64,000 nucleotides of DNA from Pseudoalteromonas holothuriae (GTDB lineage: Bacteria; Pseudomonadota; Gammaproteobacteria; Enterobacterales; Alteromonadaceae): contig NZ_CAMAPC010000001.1 in the NCBI RefSeq assembly GCF_945859825.1, forward strand, positions 248,001 to 312,000. The letters are read 5' to 3'. The position numbers were made by a program, and so were the translations under genes. The notes beneath the pieces were generated by a model. The model was not told the DNA's origin. It searched no databases and was given only the letters and a program-made list of their open reading frames with translations. How positions within the stretch are numbered: the first letter of the stretch is position 1; each line of letters begins with the position of its first letter. Below are positions 17,366 through 27,708 of the stretch, piece after piece.

Positions 17366-19171
17366 ATGGGTGTGAGTAAAGTTGCTGAGCTAGAAAAGAA
17401 AGTACTACATAATATATTAGAGCACGGCACTGTGACTATTTTATTCCAGCCTATTTACGATATCAGCAAGCAAGAGGTGCTCGGGTTTGAGGCGCTAAGT
17501 CGTGGAGTTGAGTGCTTGGAGATGCCTGAGCAACTATTTCAAGCTGCGGGGGCTTACAACAAACTGTCTGAGTTGGAACTATTGTGCCGAGAGCGGGCCA
17601 TTGAGCGTTTTGTATTATTGCAGTTACCCGGCAAGCTGTTTTTAAATGTGAGTCCAAGTGCATTGCTTGACCCAAGTCACCCGCGAGGCGAAACACGCCA
17701 TTTAGTTGAAAAGTATGGTTTAACAGCAAACCGTGTGGTGATTGAGGTTACAGAGCAAGATAAAGTGGATGATGGCTTTTTATTACTTAAGACTATCGAG
17801 CATTATCGTCAGTTAGGCTTTAATATTGCCATTGACGATTTAGGCGCAGGGTACTCAGGTTTAAGGCAGTGGTCAGAGTTATGCCCTGAGTATGTAAAAG
17901 TAGACCGCTACTTTATCGATTACTGTGACCAAAGTATTGTGAAGCGTGAGTTTTTGAAGTCTATTATTGAACTGGCTAAAGCAACGGGAACATCCGTGAT
18001 TGCAGAAGGCATAGAACGTGTTGAAGAGCTATGTTTGTTAGAGAAGCTCGGTATTGTTAATGCTCAGGGATATTTACTTGCATACCCCCAAAGCGAGCCT
18101 ATCATCGACCTTGAAGCCAGCCAATGGTTGGCATTAAATTTACAATCGCAAGTGAGCACCATAGAAAACTCAATTTCTATTGGCTGGCTTGCTATGGCGC
18201 AAAATGCAATTCATCAATGTACTCAATGTAAAGACGCACACAAAAACTTTGAAGCCGACAAACAGTTAATGAGTCTTGCGGTGGTCAATGATGACCGTCA
18301 GCCCATTGGTTTATTACACCGTGATCAACTTACCGAGGTATTTGCTGCGCCTTATGGCCATGCGCTATATGCTAAAAAATCAGTGCTGGAGCTGATGGAT
18401 AAGCAACCTTTGATAGTGGATGAAAATGCACAATTAGATGTGGTAAGTCAGCAAATCACTGAACAAGAATTTGATATTCGTCGCCATATTATTATTACCC
18501 GCAACGCTAAGTATTTAGGACTGGCACCACTTCGAGATATCTTAAAGCACATCACAGAAGAAAAGATCCGCCATGCCCAACATGCTAACCCTTTGACTAT
18601 GCTCCCTGGTAATGTGGCAATAAATGAAGCCATCGAAGCACGATTGCGCAAGCAATCAGAGTTTTCACTGGCTTATGTCGACTTAAACCACTTTAAACAG
18701 TTTAATGATTTATATGGCTATGCCAGCGGTGATAGTGTGATTAAGTTATTGGCAGAGGTCACTGTTAAAGTGTGTGAGCAAAGCCCGTGTTTTGTAGGGC
18801 ATATTGGTGGTGATGACTTTATGGTGGTTTTTGATGGCGATGATGCACAGCAGTTATGCCATCGCATCATCAGTGATTTTGAGCAACAATCAAAAGCCTT
18901 TTTTACCCCTGAACATGTAAAGTCAGGTGGTTATTGGGCAACAAACCGAGAAGGTCAAAAGCAATTCGTGCCGCTTTTAACATTATCTATCGGTTTGGTT
19001 AGGCCAGATCTCACCTGCTGCAAAAACAGCCATCAAGTGGCCGCTTTAGCGACGGATGCAAAAAAAGAAGCTAAGCGTTATCGCAATAGTTACCTTTTTA
19101 TTTGTAATCGGCGTCGTCCCAGTGTGTCAGTGGTACGCTTAAATGAGAAGCAAACGGAATGTTCCGCCTAA
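17366..19171 (+). CDS. EAL-CBS-GGDEF composite c-di-GMP protein
   Basis: About 601 residues from the ATG at 17366; an upstream TTG at 17330 is open but has no ribosome site. The order is EAL first, then a CBS-like pair, then GGDEF, the reverse of the common GGDEF-EAL layout. The EAL part keeps catalytic motifs: GFEALSRG, IEVTEQ, IAIDDLGAGYSGL, VKVDRYFID and VIAEGIE. The GGDEF part has YVDLNHFKQFND and a GGDDF active-site variant that is usually compatible with activity. It has no membrane segment. The CBS domains probably sense a nucleotide. It may make or break c-di-GMP depending on conditions. Confidence 0.88.
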   Translation: MGVSKVAELEKKVLHNILEHGTVTILFQPIYDISKQEVLGFEALSRGVECLEMPEQLFQAAGAYNKLSELELLCRERAIERFVLLQLPGKLFLNVSPSALLDPSHPRGETRHLVEKYGLTANRVVIEVTEQDKVDDGFLLLKTIEHYRQLGFNIAIDDLGAGYSGLRQWSELCPEYVKVDRYFIDYCDQSIVKREFLKSIIELAKATGTSVIAEGIERVEELCLLEKLGIVNAQGYLLAYPQSEPIIDLEASQWLALNLQSQVSTIENSISIGWLAMAQNAIHQCTQCKDAHKNFEADKQLMSLAVVNDDRQPIGLLHRDQLTEVFAAPYGHALYAKKSVLELMDKQPLIVDENAQLDVVSQQITEQEFDIRRHIIITRNAKYLGLAPLRDILKHITEEKIRHAQHANPLTMLPGNVAINEAIEARLRKQSEFSLAYVDLNHFKQFNDLYGYASGDSVIKLLAEVTVKVCEQSPCFVGHIGGDDFMVVFDGDDAQQLCHRIISDFEQQSKAFFTPEHVKSGGYWATNREGQKQFVPLLTLSIGLVRPDLTCCKNSHQVAALATDAKKEAKRYRNSYLFICNRRRPSVSVVRLNEKQTECSA

Positions 19172-19284
19172 TAGATGGCTGATATATCAAGTGGCTTGAA
19201 CAACAGGTAATAAAATAACTCATAAAGACTTGAGTAAAAACTCGACTGGGTGTAGCGTTAACAAAAACAAGTTTGGACAGATAT

Positions 19285-20136
19285 ATGCGTAAATTCGTAT
19301 TACTGTGCCTATTGTGTAGTTGGGCGGGGTCATTGGCAGCGGCGCAAGTTATTTATGTCGCAAAAGAACAACGTACTTTGTATGACAGAGATCTATACCT
19401 ATACGAATTGCTAGATTTGGCGCTTAAAGCAGCAAATTTTGATGCGCAAATTGAGCATGTAAAAGTACACCCACATCAGCAACGTACTATGCTTGCACTC
19501 GGTGACGGCGAAGTCGATTTGCATTGGAGTATGACCAGCCCAGTGCGAGAGCAATTAGCAACCGCCATTCCATTTCCGTTGTTTAAAGGCTTTATTGGTA
19601 AGCGCGCCTTATTGGTAAATAAAGCACAACTTCCTCAGTTTGCTGGCATTGACTCATTGCAAGCGTTATCAAAATTGACCGCAGTACAAGGCCATGATTG
19701 GCCAGATACAAAGATATTGGGGCATAATAATTTATCGGTTAGGCCGATGGCTAATTACCAAGCAATGTTTGCGATGGTATCACGCGGTCGCTTAGATTAC
19801 TTTCCGCGTTCATTCATAGAGGTAGGTGCCGAGCTGGCAAGTCAAAATAGTGATAATTTGGTTATTTTACCGAGCATCTACCTATATTACCCCAGTGCAT
19901 TTTATTTTTTTGTTAGTAAAAGCAAGCCTGATTTGGCAAAAGCACTGACCATTGGGCTTGCCAAACTGCAAGCATCAGGAGAGTTTGATGCTTTGTTTGA
20001 GCGTTACTTTGCTGACGTGTTAGCACAGTTACCCTTTAATCAAGATACAAAAGTGATTGAGTTACAAAACCCTTATTTTGATAAATCAACAGTGCAAGCA
20101 TCGCCGGCTTCTCCACTGGCGTCGAATATAGAATGA
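19285..20136 (+). CDS. Periplasmic solute-binding protein, family 3-like
   Basis: 283 residues with a clear signal peptide (MRKFVLLCLLCSWAGSLAAA). The fold pattern is that of bacterial extracellular solute-binding family 3, including the late FDALFERYFADVL segment. No ABC transporter genes lie beside it, so it may be a sensor partner rather than an uptake protein. It follows the EAL-CBS-GGDEF gene by 113 bp on the same strand, and a signalling link with that gene is a tentative inference. The ATG at 19285 is preferred over a TTG at 19273 because a GGA element lies just upstream. Confidence 0.7.
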   Translation: MRKFVLLCLLCSWAGSLAAAQVIYVAKEQRTLYDRDLYLYELLDLALKAANFDAQIEHVKVHPHQQRTMLALGDGEVDLHWSMTSPVREQLATAIPFPLFKGFIGKRALLVNKAQLPQFAGIDSLQALSKLTAVQGHDWPDTKILGHNNLSVRPMANYQAMFAMVSRGRLDYFPRSFIEVGAELASQNSDNLVILPSIYLYYPSAFYFFVSKSKPDLAKALTIGLAKLQASGEFDALFERYFADVLAQLPFNQDTKVIELQNPYFDKSTVQASPASPLASNIE

Positions 20137-20425
20137 ATGGGTATCAGTTGTTAGGTAAATATTTGACTAACTAGAGAGGTTAATATCAGTTTTATCAAAA
20201 CATGAATCATTCTAACGAGCTAAATGGTTCATTAACTGCGTTAAAGATTACAGATGTAGAATAATGACATACCGGAATTTTTGCTTGGTTACTAAGTCAC
20301 TTATCTATCGCAATATTTGATCATTTATTTAATACAATTGGTACAAGTTGGTTTTGTGAAGAATTTGGGGTCTATTCTAGCTATTTTTTGATATTTGCAG
20401 GGAGTCCATATCAGCCTCTAGCAAC
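20137..20425. other. Intergenic region without a recognised gene
   Basis: About 290 bp between the binding-protein gene and the terminator behind suhB. The sequence is AT-rich with many stops in all frames. I see no tRNA, no clear hairpin and no promoter aimed at a gene here, since the genes on both sides end into it. Confidence 0.4.
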
Positions 20426-20451
20426 AAAAAAGGAGCCAAGGCTCCTTTTTT
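20426..20451. terminator. Bidirectional rho-independent terminator behind suhB
   Basis: AAAAAAGGAGCC (20426-20437) pairs perfectly with GGCTCCTTTTTT (20440-20451). It is 25 bp past the suhB stop on the minus strand and also faces the plus-strand unit ending at 20136. Confidence 0.9.
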
Positions 20452-20476
20452 AGTAAAATAGCATGCTAAAATTGTA

Positions 20477-21280
20477 TTAGCGAAGTAATGACTCAGTTAG
20501 TACTGGGCGTATTTCTTTAACTATTAATTGGCAAAGTTTAGGTGCACCACAAATGACATTTCCGCTTTGGTTGTAACCTGCGCCACCGGCGAAGTCCATA
20601 ACCATGCCACCCGCTTCTTTAACTAACAGCTCGCCTGCTGCTGTATCCCAAGGCTTAAGACCAATTTCAAAGAAACCGTCCATACGCCCTGCTGCAACAT
20701 AGGCCATATCAAGCGCTGCAGAACCTGCACGGCGAATATCGGCCGTGTGTACAAATAATGCTTTGAATGCTTCAGTGTAGGCATCAATGTGGTGCTTTTG
20801 CTTAAATGGGAAACCAGTGCCAAGCACTGAACCCGCAATTTCAGTACTTTTTGTTACACGAATGCGTTTAGAGTTTAATTGGGCACCTTGACCACGAGAC
20901 GCGGTGAAAAGCTCACTACGAATTGGATCATAAATAACGGCTTGTTCAACGCGACCTTTAACTTTCAAGGCAATAGAAACAGCAAAATGAGGAATGCCCT
21001 TGATGAAGTTAGTTGTGCCATCAAGTGGATCGATAACCCATTGGTAATCAGCATCTTTGCCTTCAATTACACCGAGTTCTTCACCCACTAGTGAGTGCTC
21101 AGGGAAAGCTTTTAAAATAGTATCACGGATGACGGCTTCAGCGTCTTTGTCTACGTTTGTAACGAAGTCGTTAGTGCCTTTTTGTTGGGCTTCGACTTTT
21201 GATAAATCTTCACATGCACGTAAGATCACTTTACCTGCATTACGCGCAGCGCGTACCGCAATGTTTAACATTGGATGCAT
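20477..21280 (-). CDS. suhB: Inositol-1-monophosphatase family protein SuhB
   Basis: 267 residues, the standard length. The metal-dependent phosphatase motifs are present: GEELG, DPLDGTTNF and WDTAAGELLVKEAGG. SuhB hydrolyses inositol monophosphate and, in E. coli, also acts with Nus factors in rRNA transcription antitermination. It is divergent from trmJ, which precedes the isc operon, the same arrangement as in E. coli, and this supports the name. Confidence 0.95.
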   Translation of the reverse strand: MHPMLNIAVRAARNAGKVILRACEDLSKVEAQQKGTNDFVTNVDKDAEAVIRDTILKAFPEHSLVGEELGVIEGKDADYQWVIDPLDGTTNFIKGIPHFAVSIALKVKGRVEQAVIYDPIRSELFTASRGQGAQLNSKRIRVTKSTEIAGSVLGTGFPFKQKHHIDAYTEAFKALFVHTADIRRAGSAALDMAYVAAGRMDGFFEIGLKPWDTAAGELLVKEAGGMVMDFAGGAGYNQSGNVICGAPKLCQLIVKEIRPVLTESLLR

Positions 21281-21720
21281 AGCATTACCTTTGGGTTGTA
21301 AAAGAACATATTCGTATAGAGCCGGCGTATTCTAGCGATTTTTGCCGCAAAGTAAACAGCTATAGCCAAATAAAGTTGCTGTTTTTTTGTACTACATTGT
21401 TCTGAGAAAGGAATTAGTTAATTACAGCTGGAGGTACAGGGTGTCAAAAATATAGAAAGCCAAAACGAGTAGGAAATTTAACTTAACAGCGCAGCCATTT
21501 TTGTATGCTTCGCGAGTTAGCGTAAGTAACAACGGGTGATTACAAGAAAATCCAACGCATAAATACGCAAATAGAGGAGGCTGTAAGATCAAAAAGAAGA
21601 GGTTGTAACTATCACATGCCGGTTAGTACCAATTCAGGTTAGAATTAGTGCGCTTTTTACTATGGCGACTCAGTATTGCTGTGGTAAACTTCGCCATTAT
21701 TTTTTCAGGCGAGTTTATCA
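21281..21720. other. 440-bp divergent promoter region between suhB and trmJ
   Basis: Holds the start regions of both genes. Near trmJ there is an imperfect inverted repeat (about 21681-21719; GTAAACTTCGCC against GGCGAGTTTATC) that includes the GGCGAG ribosome site, so the trmJ leader may fold over its own start. Nothing else gene-like was seen in the rest. Confidence 0.4.
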
Positions 21721-22449
21721 ATGGCATTAGAAGACATTCGCATTGTGTTAGTAAACACATCTCACTCTGGTAATATTGGCTCTGTGGCACGGGCGATGAA
21801 AACCATGGGCTTATCTAAATTGTATCTAGTAAACCCTGCATGTGAAGTAGACAGCCATGCCAGCGCTTTGGCGGCAGGTGCAACGGATGTGCTAGGTAAT
21901 GCCACGATTGTTAGCGAATTATCAGATGCCATTGCAGAGTGTGCTTTAACTATTGGCACTAGCGCGCGCTCTCGTACGTTGTCATGGCCGATGGTTGACC
22001 CACGCCAGTGTGCTAAAAAATTGGTTGAAGGTTCGGCGACCGGACCTGTAGCATTGGTCTTTGGTCGAGAAAATAGTGGCTTGACTAACGAAGAGCTACA
22101 GTTGTGTAACTATCATGTCTGCATTCCTGCCAATCCTGAATATAGCTCACTGAATTTGGCGATGGCAGTACAAACATTGACCTATGAAACACGCATGGCA
22201 TTTTTAGACGGACAAGAAAAGCAGCCTGACGAAGATGATGCTGTGTACCCAAGTGCAAAGCAAGTGGCTTTGTTTTATGAACATCTAGAGAGCACCTTAA
22301 ACGACACTGGTTTCATTATTAAACAACACCCTGGCATGGTAATGACTAAGCTTAAGCGTTTATTTAACCGTGCTAGACCTGAAGATCAAGAGCTTAATAT
22401 TTTGCGCGGTATATTAACGTCGATTAATAAATCTACTCGCAACAAATAG
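21721..22449 (+). CDS. trmJ: tRNA (cytidine/uridine-32-2'-O)-methyltransferase TrmJ
   Basis: 242 residues of the SPOUT superfamily. The N-terminal [20 protein letters not shown] and the SAM-knot segments [10 protein letters not shown] and [16 protein letters not shown] are typical. It methylates the ribose of residue 32 in several tRNAs. It sits between suhB and iscR, as in many gammaproteobacteria, and is separated from iscR by the IscR-box region, so it is probably transcribed on its own. Confidence 0.95.
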   Translation: MALEDIRIVLVNTSHSGNIGSVARAMKTMGLSKLYLVNPACEVDSHASALAAGATDVLGNATIVSELSDAIAECALTIGTSARSRTLSWPMVDPRQCAKKLVEGSATGPVALVFGRENSGLTNEELQLCNYHVCIPANPEYSSLNLAMAVQTLTYETRMAFLDGQEKQPDEDDAVYPSAKQVALFYEHLESTLNDTGFIIKQHPGMVMTKLKRLFNRARPEDQELNILRGILTSINKSTRNK

Positions 22450-22514
22450 TTTAGTTAAATCAGTCCTACCGCATTTTACCTTGCATAACGGATGCGTAAA
22501 AACAAAGCGGAATA

Positions 22515-22539
22515 ATACTTGACTAAATTACTCAGGTAA
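22515..22539. promoter_or_regulatory. IscR box 1 (type 1, distal)
   Basis: ATACTTGACT at the left and an imperfect right half (ACTCAGGTAA) fit the 25-bp type 1 IscR site bound by [2Fe-2S]-IscR. It is the first of three similar sites upstream of iscR. Confidence 0.75.
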
Positions 22540-22553
22540 TTACAATGGCTTTA

Positions 22554-22578
22554 ATACTTGAGTGATTTACTCGGGTAT
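22554..22578. promoter_or_regulatory. IscR box 2 (type 1, middle)
   Basis: ATACTTGAGT with right half ACTCGGGTAT forms a near-symmetric 25-bp site, 39 bp after the start of box 1. Confidence 0.8.
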
Positions 22579-22609
22579 TGAGTGGCTTTAGTCGTATTAC
22601 CGAATAGTA

Positions 22610-22634
22610 ATACTTGACTATTTTAGTCAAGTAT
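22610..22634. promoter_or_regulatory. IscR box 3 overlapping the isc promoter
   Basis: ATACTTGACT and AGTCAAGTAT are perfect inverted halves. The box contains TTGACT (22614-22619), which can serve as -35, with TAAAAT (22636-22641) as -10 at 16-bp spacing. Binding of IscR here would block RNA polymerase, giving autorepression when Fe-S clusters are plentiful. Confidence 0.88.
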
Positions 22635-22671
22635 TTAAAATTTGTGCCTTGATAAGGCGCTAGGGGGTACC

Positions 22672-23163
22672 ATGAAACTGACATCAAAAGGCAGATATGC
22701 GGTAACAGCAATGTTAGACGTTGCTCTGCATGCCGAAGTAGGTCCGGTGCCACTGGCAGATATTTCAGAGCGTCAGGAAATATCTTTATCTTACCTTGAA
22801 CAATTATTTGCTCGATTACGTAAACATGGACTCGTCAAGTCTGTTCGTGGTCCGGGTGGCGGCTACTTAATGGGCCGTGATGTGCAGAGCATCTCTGTGG
22901 GAGACGTCATCAACGCAGTTGATGAGTCAGTTGACGCGACGCGTTGCCATGGAGAAGGGGGCGGGTGTCAAAGTGGTATGCGTTGTTTAACCCATACGCT
23001 TTGGTCAGATTTAAGCCTGCGCATCGAAGATTTTTTAAACAACATTTCCCTTGCCGAGTTAGTCGCCAATTCTGATGTGCAAACAGTTGCATCGCGTCAG
23101 GATAAAGGGGTTAACAGTGCGATGAAGCAATTAGACAATATTCAAGTGAGCTGTCAACTGTAA
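22672..23163 (+). CDS. iscR: Fe-S cluster regulator IscR
   Basis: 163 residues, Rrf2 family winged helix. The start ATG at 22672 follows AGGGGG. Cluster ligands appear as C92, C99, C105 and H108 in a [17 protein letters not shown] segment; compared with E. coli (C92, C98, C104, H107) there is one extra glycine between the first two cysteines. IscR with a 2Fe-2S cluster represses its own operon, and three matching boxes lie upstream. It leads the order iscR-iscS-iscU-iscA-hscB-hscA-fdx. Confidence 0.95.
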   Translation: MKLTSKGRYAVTAMLDVALHAEVGPVPLADISERQEISLSYLEQLFARLRKHGLVKSVRGPGGGYLMGRDVQSISVGDVINAVDESVDATRCHGEGGGCQSGMRCLTHTLWSDLSLRIEDFLNNISLAELVANSDVQTVASRQDKGVNSAMKQLDNIQVSCQL

Positions 23164-23187
23164 GGTTGACGTGAAGCGGAGAAACAA

Positions 23188-24402
23188 ATGAAATTACCGA
23201 TTTATCTAGATTATGCAGCAACCACTCCGGTTGATCAGCGTGTTGCAGAGCAAATGATGCAATGTCTGACTATGGATGGCAATTTTGGTAACCCAGCTTC
23301 ACGCTCGCACCGCTTTGGCTGGCAAGCTGAAGAAGTCGTTGACCAAGCACGTAATGATATCGCTGATTTAATTAACGCAGACCCGCGTGAAATCGTATTT
23401 ACATCTGGCGCAACAGAATCAAATAATTTAGCAATTAAAGGTGCGGCAAATTTCTATAAAAAGAAAGGCAAGCACATTATCACCGTTAAAACCGAGCACA
23501 AAGCTGTGCTAGACACCACGCGAGAGCTTGAACGTCAAGGTTTTGAAGTGACTTATATGGACGTTGAAGACAACGGTCTACTGGATTTGAAAAAGCTTGA
23601 AGCAGCGATGCGCGATGACACTATTTTAGTCAGTGTAATGCATGTAAATAACGAGCTGGGTGTAGTTCAAGATATTGCGACCATTGGTGACATGTGTCGT
23701 GAACGCAAGATTATGTTCCACGTAGATGGCGCGCAAAGTGCTGGTAAAGTGAAGATTGATTTACAAGTGCTTAAAGTTGACTTTATGTCATTTTCTGGTC
23801 ACAAAGCATATGGCCCTAAAGGCGTAGGTGCTTTGTATGTGCGTCGTAAACCACGTGCGCGTTTAGAAGCGCAAATGCACGGCGGAGGCCATGAACGCGG
23901 TATGCGATCTGGTACTTTAGCAACACACCAATTAGTCGGTATGGGTGCTGCGTTTCGTATTGCCAAAGAAGATTTTGATAAAGACCATGCACACATTAGT
24001 GCGCTTCGCCAACGCTTGATTGATGGCGTTATGTCAATGGACGAGGTTTATTTCAACGGTGCCATTGAGCAATCAGTACCAGGCATTGTGAATATCAGCT
24101 TTAATTTTGTTGAAGGCGAATCATTGTTGATGGCAGTAAAAGATATTGCTGTTTCATCAGGCTCAGCTTGTACGTCAGCAAGCTTGGAACCATCTTATGT
24201 ATTGCGAGCGTTAGGGCGCAATGATGAATTGGCGCACAGCTCAATCCGCTTTAGCATCGGTCGTTTTACAACCGAAGAAGAAATTGATTACACCGTTAAC
24301 TTAATAAAAGAATCAATTGGCCGTTTACGTGAAATGTCACCGCTTTGGGAAATGCATCAAGAAGGCATTGACTTAGATAGCGTTGAATGGGCACATCATT
24401 AA
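23188..24402 (+). CDS. iscS: Cysteine desulfurase IscS
   Basis: 404 residues, the same length and numbering as E. coli IscS: PLP lysine K206 in [10 protein letters not shown] and the persulfide cysteine C328 in [10 protein letters not shown]. It takes sulfur from cysteine and passes it to IscU, and to other acceptors for tRNA thiolation. It starts 24 bp after iscR, in the same operon. Confidence 0.97.
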   Translation: MKLPIYLDYAATTPVDQRVAEQMMQCLTMDGNFGNPASRSHRFGWQAEEVVDQARNDIADLINADPREIVFTSGATESNNLAIKGAANFYKKKGKHIITVKTEHKAVLDTTRELERQGFEVTYMDVEDNGLLDLKKLEAAMRDDTILVSVMHVNNELGVVQDIATIGDMCRERKIMFHVDGAQSAGKVKIDLQVLKVDFMSFSGHKAYGPKGVGALYVRRKPRARLEAQMHGGGHERGMRSGTLATHQLVGMGAAFRIAKEDFDKDHAHISALRQRLIDGVMSMDEVYFNGAIEQSVPGIVNISFNFVEGESLLMAVKDIAVSSGSACTSASLEPSYVLRALGRNDELAHSSIRFSIGRFTTEEEIDYTVNLIKESIGRLREMSPLWEMHQEGIDLDSVEWAHH

Positions 24403-24454
24403 GCAAGTTTCTGCTTGTAGCCAAGTGTTATGAGCACATAGTGAGGAAATAGTT

Positions 24455-24838
24455 ATGGCTTACAGTGAAAAAGTAATAGACCACGTAGAAAATCCACGTA
24501 ACGTTGGGGCGTTAGATAAAAATGACCCGAGTGTTGCAACCGGTATGGTAGGCGCACCAGCATGTGGTGATGTAATGAAGCTACAGATCAAAGTTTCTGA
24601 TCAAGGCATTATTGAAGACGCTAAATTTAAGACTTATGGTTGTGGTAGTGCAATTGCATCGTCATCTTTGGTTACTGAGTGGGTCAAAGGAAAAAGCCTT
24701 GATGAGGCTGCAACGATTAAAAACACCGATATCAGTGCTGAATTAGAGTTACCACCGGTTAAGATCCACTGCTCTATTTTAGCAGAAGACGCGATTCAAG
24801 CAGCAATTGCAGACTATAAAAGTAAACAAACGAAGTAA
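24455..24838 (+). CDS. iscU: Fe-S scaffold protein IscU
   Basis: 127 residues. The three cluster cysteines C37 (GAPACGDV), C63 (YGCGSA) and C106 with H105 (KIHCSI) match E. coli numbering. The LPPVKIHC segment recognised by the HscA chaperone is intact. It is the scaffold on which 2Fe-2S clusters are built from IscS sulfur. Confidence 0.97.
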   Translation: MAYSEKVIDHVENPRNVGALDKNDPSVATGMVGAPACGDVMKLQIKVSDQGIIEDAKFKTYGCGSAIASSSLVTEWVKGKSLDEAATIKNTDISAELELPPVKIHCSILAEDAIQAAIADYKSKQTK

Positions 24839-24850
24839 GAGTAACGAACC

Positions 24851-25174
24851 ATGGCAGTGACATTGACAGACGCAGCGGCAAACCGAGTTCAGTCTTTTTT
24901 AGATAATCGAGGCAAAGGCTTAGGTTTACGCGTTGGCATTAAAACCACAGGCTGTTCAGGTCTTGCATATGTACTTGAGTTTGTTGATAAGCTAGACGAA
25001 GGCGATGAAGTATTTGAACATAATGGCGTTAAAGTCATTATTGATGCTAAAAGTTTAGTTTATATTGACGGTACCGAGCTTGACTACACCAAAGAAGGTC
25101 TTAATGAAGGGTTTAAATTTATTAATCCTAATCAAAAAGACGAATGTGGTTGTGGTGAAAGCTTTACGGTTTAA
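24851..25174 (+). CDS. iscA: A-type Fe-S carrier IscA
   Basis: 107 residues with the three invariant cysteines C35 (TGCSGLAY), C99 and C101 (ECGCGESF). It delivers clusters or iron to target proteins. It lies 12 bp after iscU. The gap to hscB (96 bp) is the largest inside this operon downstream of iscU and holds hairpins. Confidence 0.97.
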   Translation: MAVTLTDAAANRVQSFLDNRGKGLGLRVGIKTTGCSGLAYVLEFVDKLDEGDEVFEHNGVKVIIDAKSLVYIDGTELDYTKEGLNEGFKFINPNQKDECGCGESFTV

Positions 25175-25220
25175 CAACCGGACCGGTTGAATTTCAAAGC
25201 CCTGCCTTGGTAGGGCTTTG
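25175..25220 (+). terminator. Two palindromes between iscA and hscB (possible attenuator or processing site)
   Basis: CAACCGG-A-CCGGTTG (25175-25189) begins right after the iscA stop. It is followed by a 9-bp stem, CAAAGCCCT (25195-25203) with AGGGCTTTG (25212-25220). The second resembles a terminator but has only three Ts after the stem, so read-through to hscB is likely. It could lower chaperone expression or protect the 3' end of iscRSUA mRNA. Confidence 0.5.
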
Positions 25221-25270
25221 TCGTATATTTGCAATGCGCGTAAGGCGCAAACCTTAGGTATTTTAAAGAT

Positions 25271-25795
25271 ATGCGCTATTTTGAGTTGTTTGATGTTCCC
25301 GTTGATTACAATGTTGACCTAATAAAAGTAAATCAGCAGTACCTAGAGCTACAGCGTGTTGTGCATCCCGACCGTTTTGCTGGCAAAGGCGAGCGAGAAA
25401 AGCTATTAGCCGTACAAAAAACCGCAGAGATCAACGATGCATTGGCAGTACTAAAACACCCAGTTAAACGTGCAGAATATATGTTAGGTGAGCGCGGTAT
25501 TGATATTCGAGCTGAGCAACAAACACTGCAAGATCCGATGTTTTTGATGCAGCAGATGGAACTGCGAGAAGCGCTGGAAGAGCTACCTCAAAGCGATGAT
25601 GTAGAAGGTGCAATTGAGCAATTCGAGCAGCAAGTTAAGACGCTTGATATAGAGTTTAGCCAACAGCTGGCTGAGTTGTTAAGTAGTGATAGTGAAAACG
25701 ATTTACATCAAGCCGCAGACAATATTCGTAAGCTAAAATTTGTATACAAATTGCGTGACGAATTGGCACGTATTGAAGACAGTATATTTGATTAA
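25271..25795 (+). CDS. hscB: Fe-S co-chaperone HscB (J-protein)
   Basis: 174 residues. The J-domain HPD motif is at residues 32-34 (VVHPDRF), and the C-terminal helical domain binds IscU. It stimulates the ATPase of HscA and targets IscU to it. It is followed by hscA after 46 bp. Confidence 0.95.
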   Translation: MRYFELFDVPVDYNVDLIKVNQQYLELQRVVHPDRFAGKGEREKLLAVQKTAEINDALAVLKHPVKRAEYMLGERGIDIRAEQQTLQDPMFLMQQMELREALEELPQSDDVEGAIEQFEQQVKTLDIEFSQQLAELLSSDSENDLHQAADNIRKLKFVYKLRDELARIEDSIFD

Positions 25796-25841
25796 TTCTC
25801 CCGACCGCTTACTAAAGCGAGTCCAAACGTGAAAGAGCATT

Positions 25842-27707
25842 ATGGCATTATTGCAAATCGCTGAGCCGGGGCAGAGCGCGGCACCACATGAACATAAGCT
25901 GGCAATTGGTATTGACCTTGGCACAACTAACTCACTAGTTGCTACGGTACAAAGTGGCGAAGCTAAAACCTTAACAGCCCTTGATGGCACTGTGATGTTG
26001 CCATCGGTTGTGCGTTATCATCAAAACGACATAGAAGTAGGCGCGCAAGCACAGCAAACGTCAGCGCAAGACCCAACCAATACGCTTATTTCTGTTAAAC
26101 GCTTTTTAGGTAAAACGCAGCAAGAAATTGAACAACGCTACGGTCAATTGCCTTATGAGTTTGTTAAAACTGACAGTGGTCTAGCAATTAATACGGTAGC
26201 CGGTCCTATAAGCCCGGTACAAGCGTCTGCGGAGATTTTAAAAACCTTACGTATACGTGCTGAACAAAGCCTTGGTGGTGATGATGATTTGCAAGGTGCG
26301 GTGATCACTGTGCCAGCATATTTTGATGATGCACAACGTCAAAGTACTAAAGATGCTGCTGATTTAGCCGGTTTAAAAGTACTGCGTTTGTTGAACGAGC
26401 CAACTGCCGCTGCCGTTGCTTATGGCTTAGACTCCGGTCAAGAAGGTATCATCGCGGTATATGATTTAGGTGGTGGTACTTTTGATATTTCTATCTTGCG
26501 TTTACATCAAGGTGTATTTGAAGTACTTGCAACTGGAGGAGATTCAAGCTTAGGCGGTGATGACTTTGACTCTGTATTAGTTGATGTTTTTAAATCACAA
26601 ACAAATATCCACGACTTAAATGCCCATGAATTACGTTTATTTATTAACAAAGCAAAGGCGTGTAAAGAGGCGCTAAGCAGCTACGAGAGCGTGAATGTTA
26701 AACTAGAGCTGCGCGAGCAAAGCCACACTGTGACTATTTCGCGCGATGAGTTTGCACAACTTGTTATGCCATTGGTTAAAACCACACTTAGAGCATGTCG
26801 TCGTGCTGTAAAAGATGCAGGCGTCAGTAATGAAGAAATTTTGCAAATTGTGATGGTGGGTGGTTCAACCCGTATGCCGGTTATTCGTGAGCAAGTTGAA
26901 GCTTTTTTTGCGAAACAGCCTCTTACCTCAATTGACCCAGACCGTGTTGTGGCAATTGGTGCCGCAATTCAGGCAGATATATTAGTTGGCAATAAGCCCG
27001 ATTCTGATATGTTACTGCTCGATGTTCTGCCATTGTCGCTTGGTTTGGAGACGATGGGTGGATTGGTTGAAAAGATTATTCCACGTAACACCACAATTCC
27101 TGTTGCTAAAGCGCAAGAATTTACCACGTTTAAAGATGGTCAAACGGCGATGTCTTTACATGTGTTACAAGGTGAACGTGAACTGGTGGATGATTGTCGT
27201 TCACTAGCTAAGTTTAGCCTAAAAGGTATTCCACCAATGGCAGCGGGTGCAGCCCATATTCGAGTTACTTTTAAAGTAGATGCAGATGGTTTATTGAGTG
27301 TGTCAGCGATGGAAAAGTCTACGGGTGTGCAAGCTGATATTCAAGTTAAACCCTCGTTTGGTTTATCTGACGACCAAGTGGCGCAGATGTTAAAAGAATC
27401 AATGAGCAATGCCAAAGAAGACATACAAGCGCGAATGCTCAAAGAGCAGCAAGTAGAAGCGCTACGTGTGCTTGAAGCCTTAGAGGTTTCATTAGCAACT
27501 GACAGTGCGCTGTTAAATGAGCAAGAGCTGGCTCAGTTACGAGAGCAAATGACGTTGCTTGCCAGTGCGAAAGAACAAGCGCAATCGCCAGACGAAATAA
27601 AAAATGCCATCGAAAGAGTCGACGCTGCCAGTAGTGAGTTTGCGTCACGTCGTATGGATATATCAATTAAACAAGCACTGCAAGGGCAGTCTGTAGACGA
27701 GGTTTAA
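25842..27707 (+). CDS. hscA: Fe-S cluster chaperone HscA (Hsp70 type)
   Basis: 621 residues. Hsp70 hallmarks are present: [39 protein letters not shown] and [10 protein letters not shown], then the peptide-binding domain. HscA binds the LPPVK segment of IscU and promotes cluster transfer. The stop is two bases from the fdx start, which implies coupling. Confidence 0.96.
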   Translation: MALLQIAEPGQSAAPHEHKLAIGIDLGTTNSLVATVQSGEAKTLTALDGTVMLPSVVRYHQNDIEVGAQAQQTSAQDPTNTLISVKRFLGKTQQEIEQRYGQLPYEFVKTDSGLAINTVAGPISPVQASAEILKTLRIRAEQSLGGDDDLQGAVITVPAYFDDAQRQSTKDAADLAGLKVLRLLNEPTAAAVAYGLDSGQEGIIAVYDLGGGTFDISILRLHQGVFEVLATGGDSSLGGDDFDSVLVDVFKSQTNIHDLNAHELRLFINKAKACKEALSSYESVNVKLELREQSHTVTISRDEFAQLVMPLVKTTLRACRRAVKDAGVSNEEILQIVMVGGSTRMPVIREQVEAFFAKQPLTSIDPDRVVAIGAAIQADILVGNKPDSDMLLLDVLPLSLGLETMGGLVEKIIPRNTTIPVAKAQEFTTFKDGQTAMSLHVLQGERELVDDCRSLAKFSLKGIPPMAAGAAHIRVTFKVDADGLLSVSAMEKSTGVQADIQVKPSFGLSDDQVAQMLKESMSNAKEDIQARMLKEQQVEALRVLEALEVSLATDSALLNEQELAQLREQMTLLASAKEQAQSPDEIKNAIERVDAASSEFASRRMDISIKQALQGQSVDEV

Positions 27708-27708
27708 T

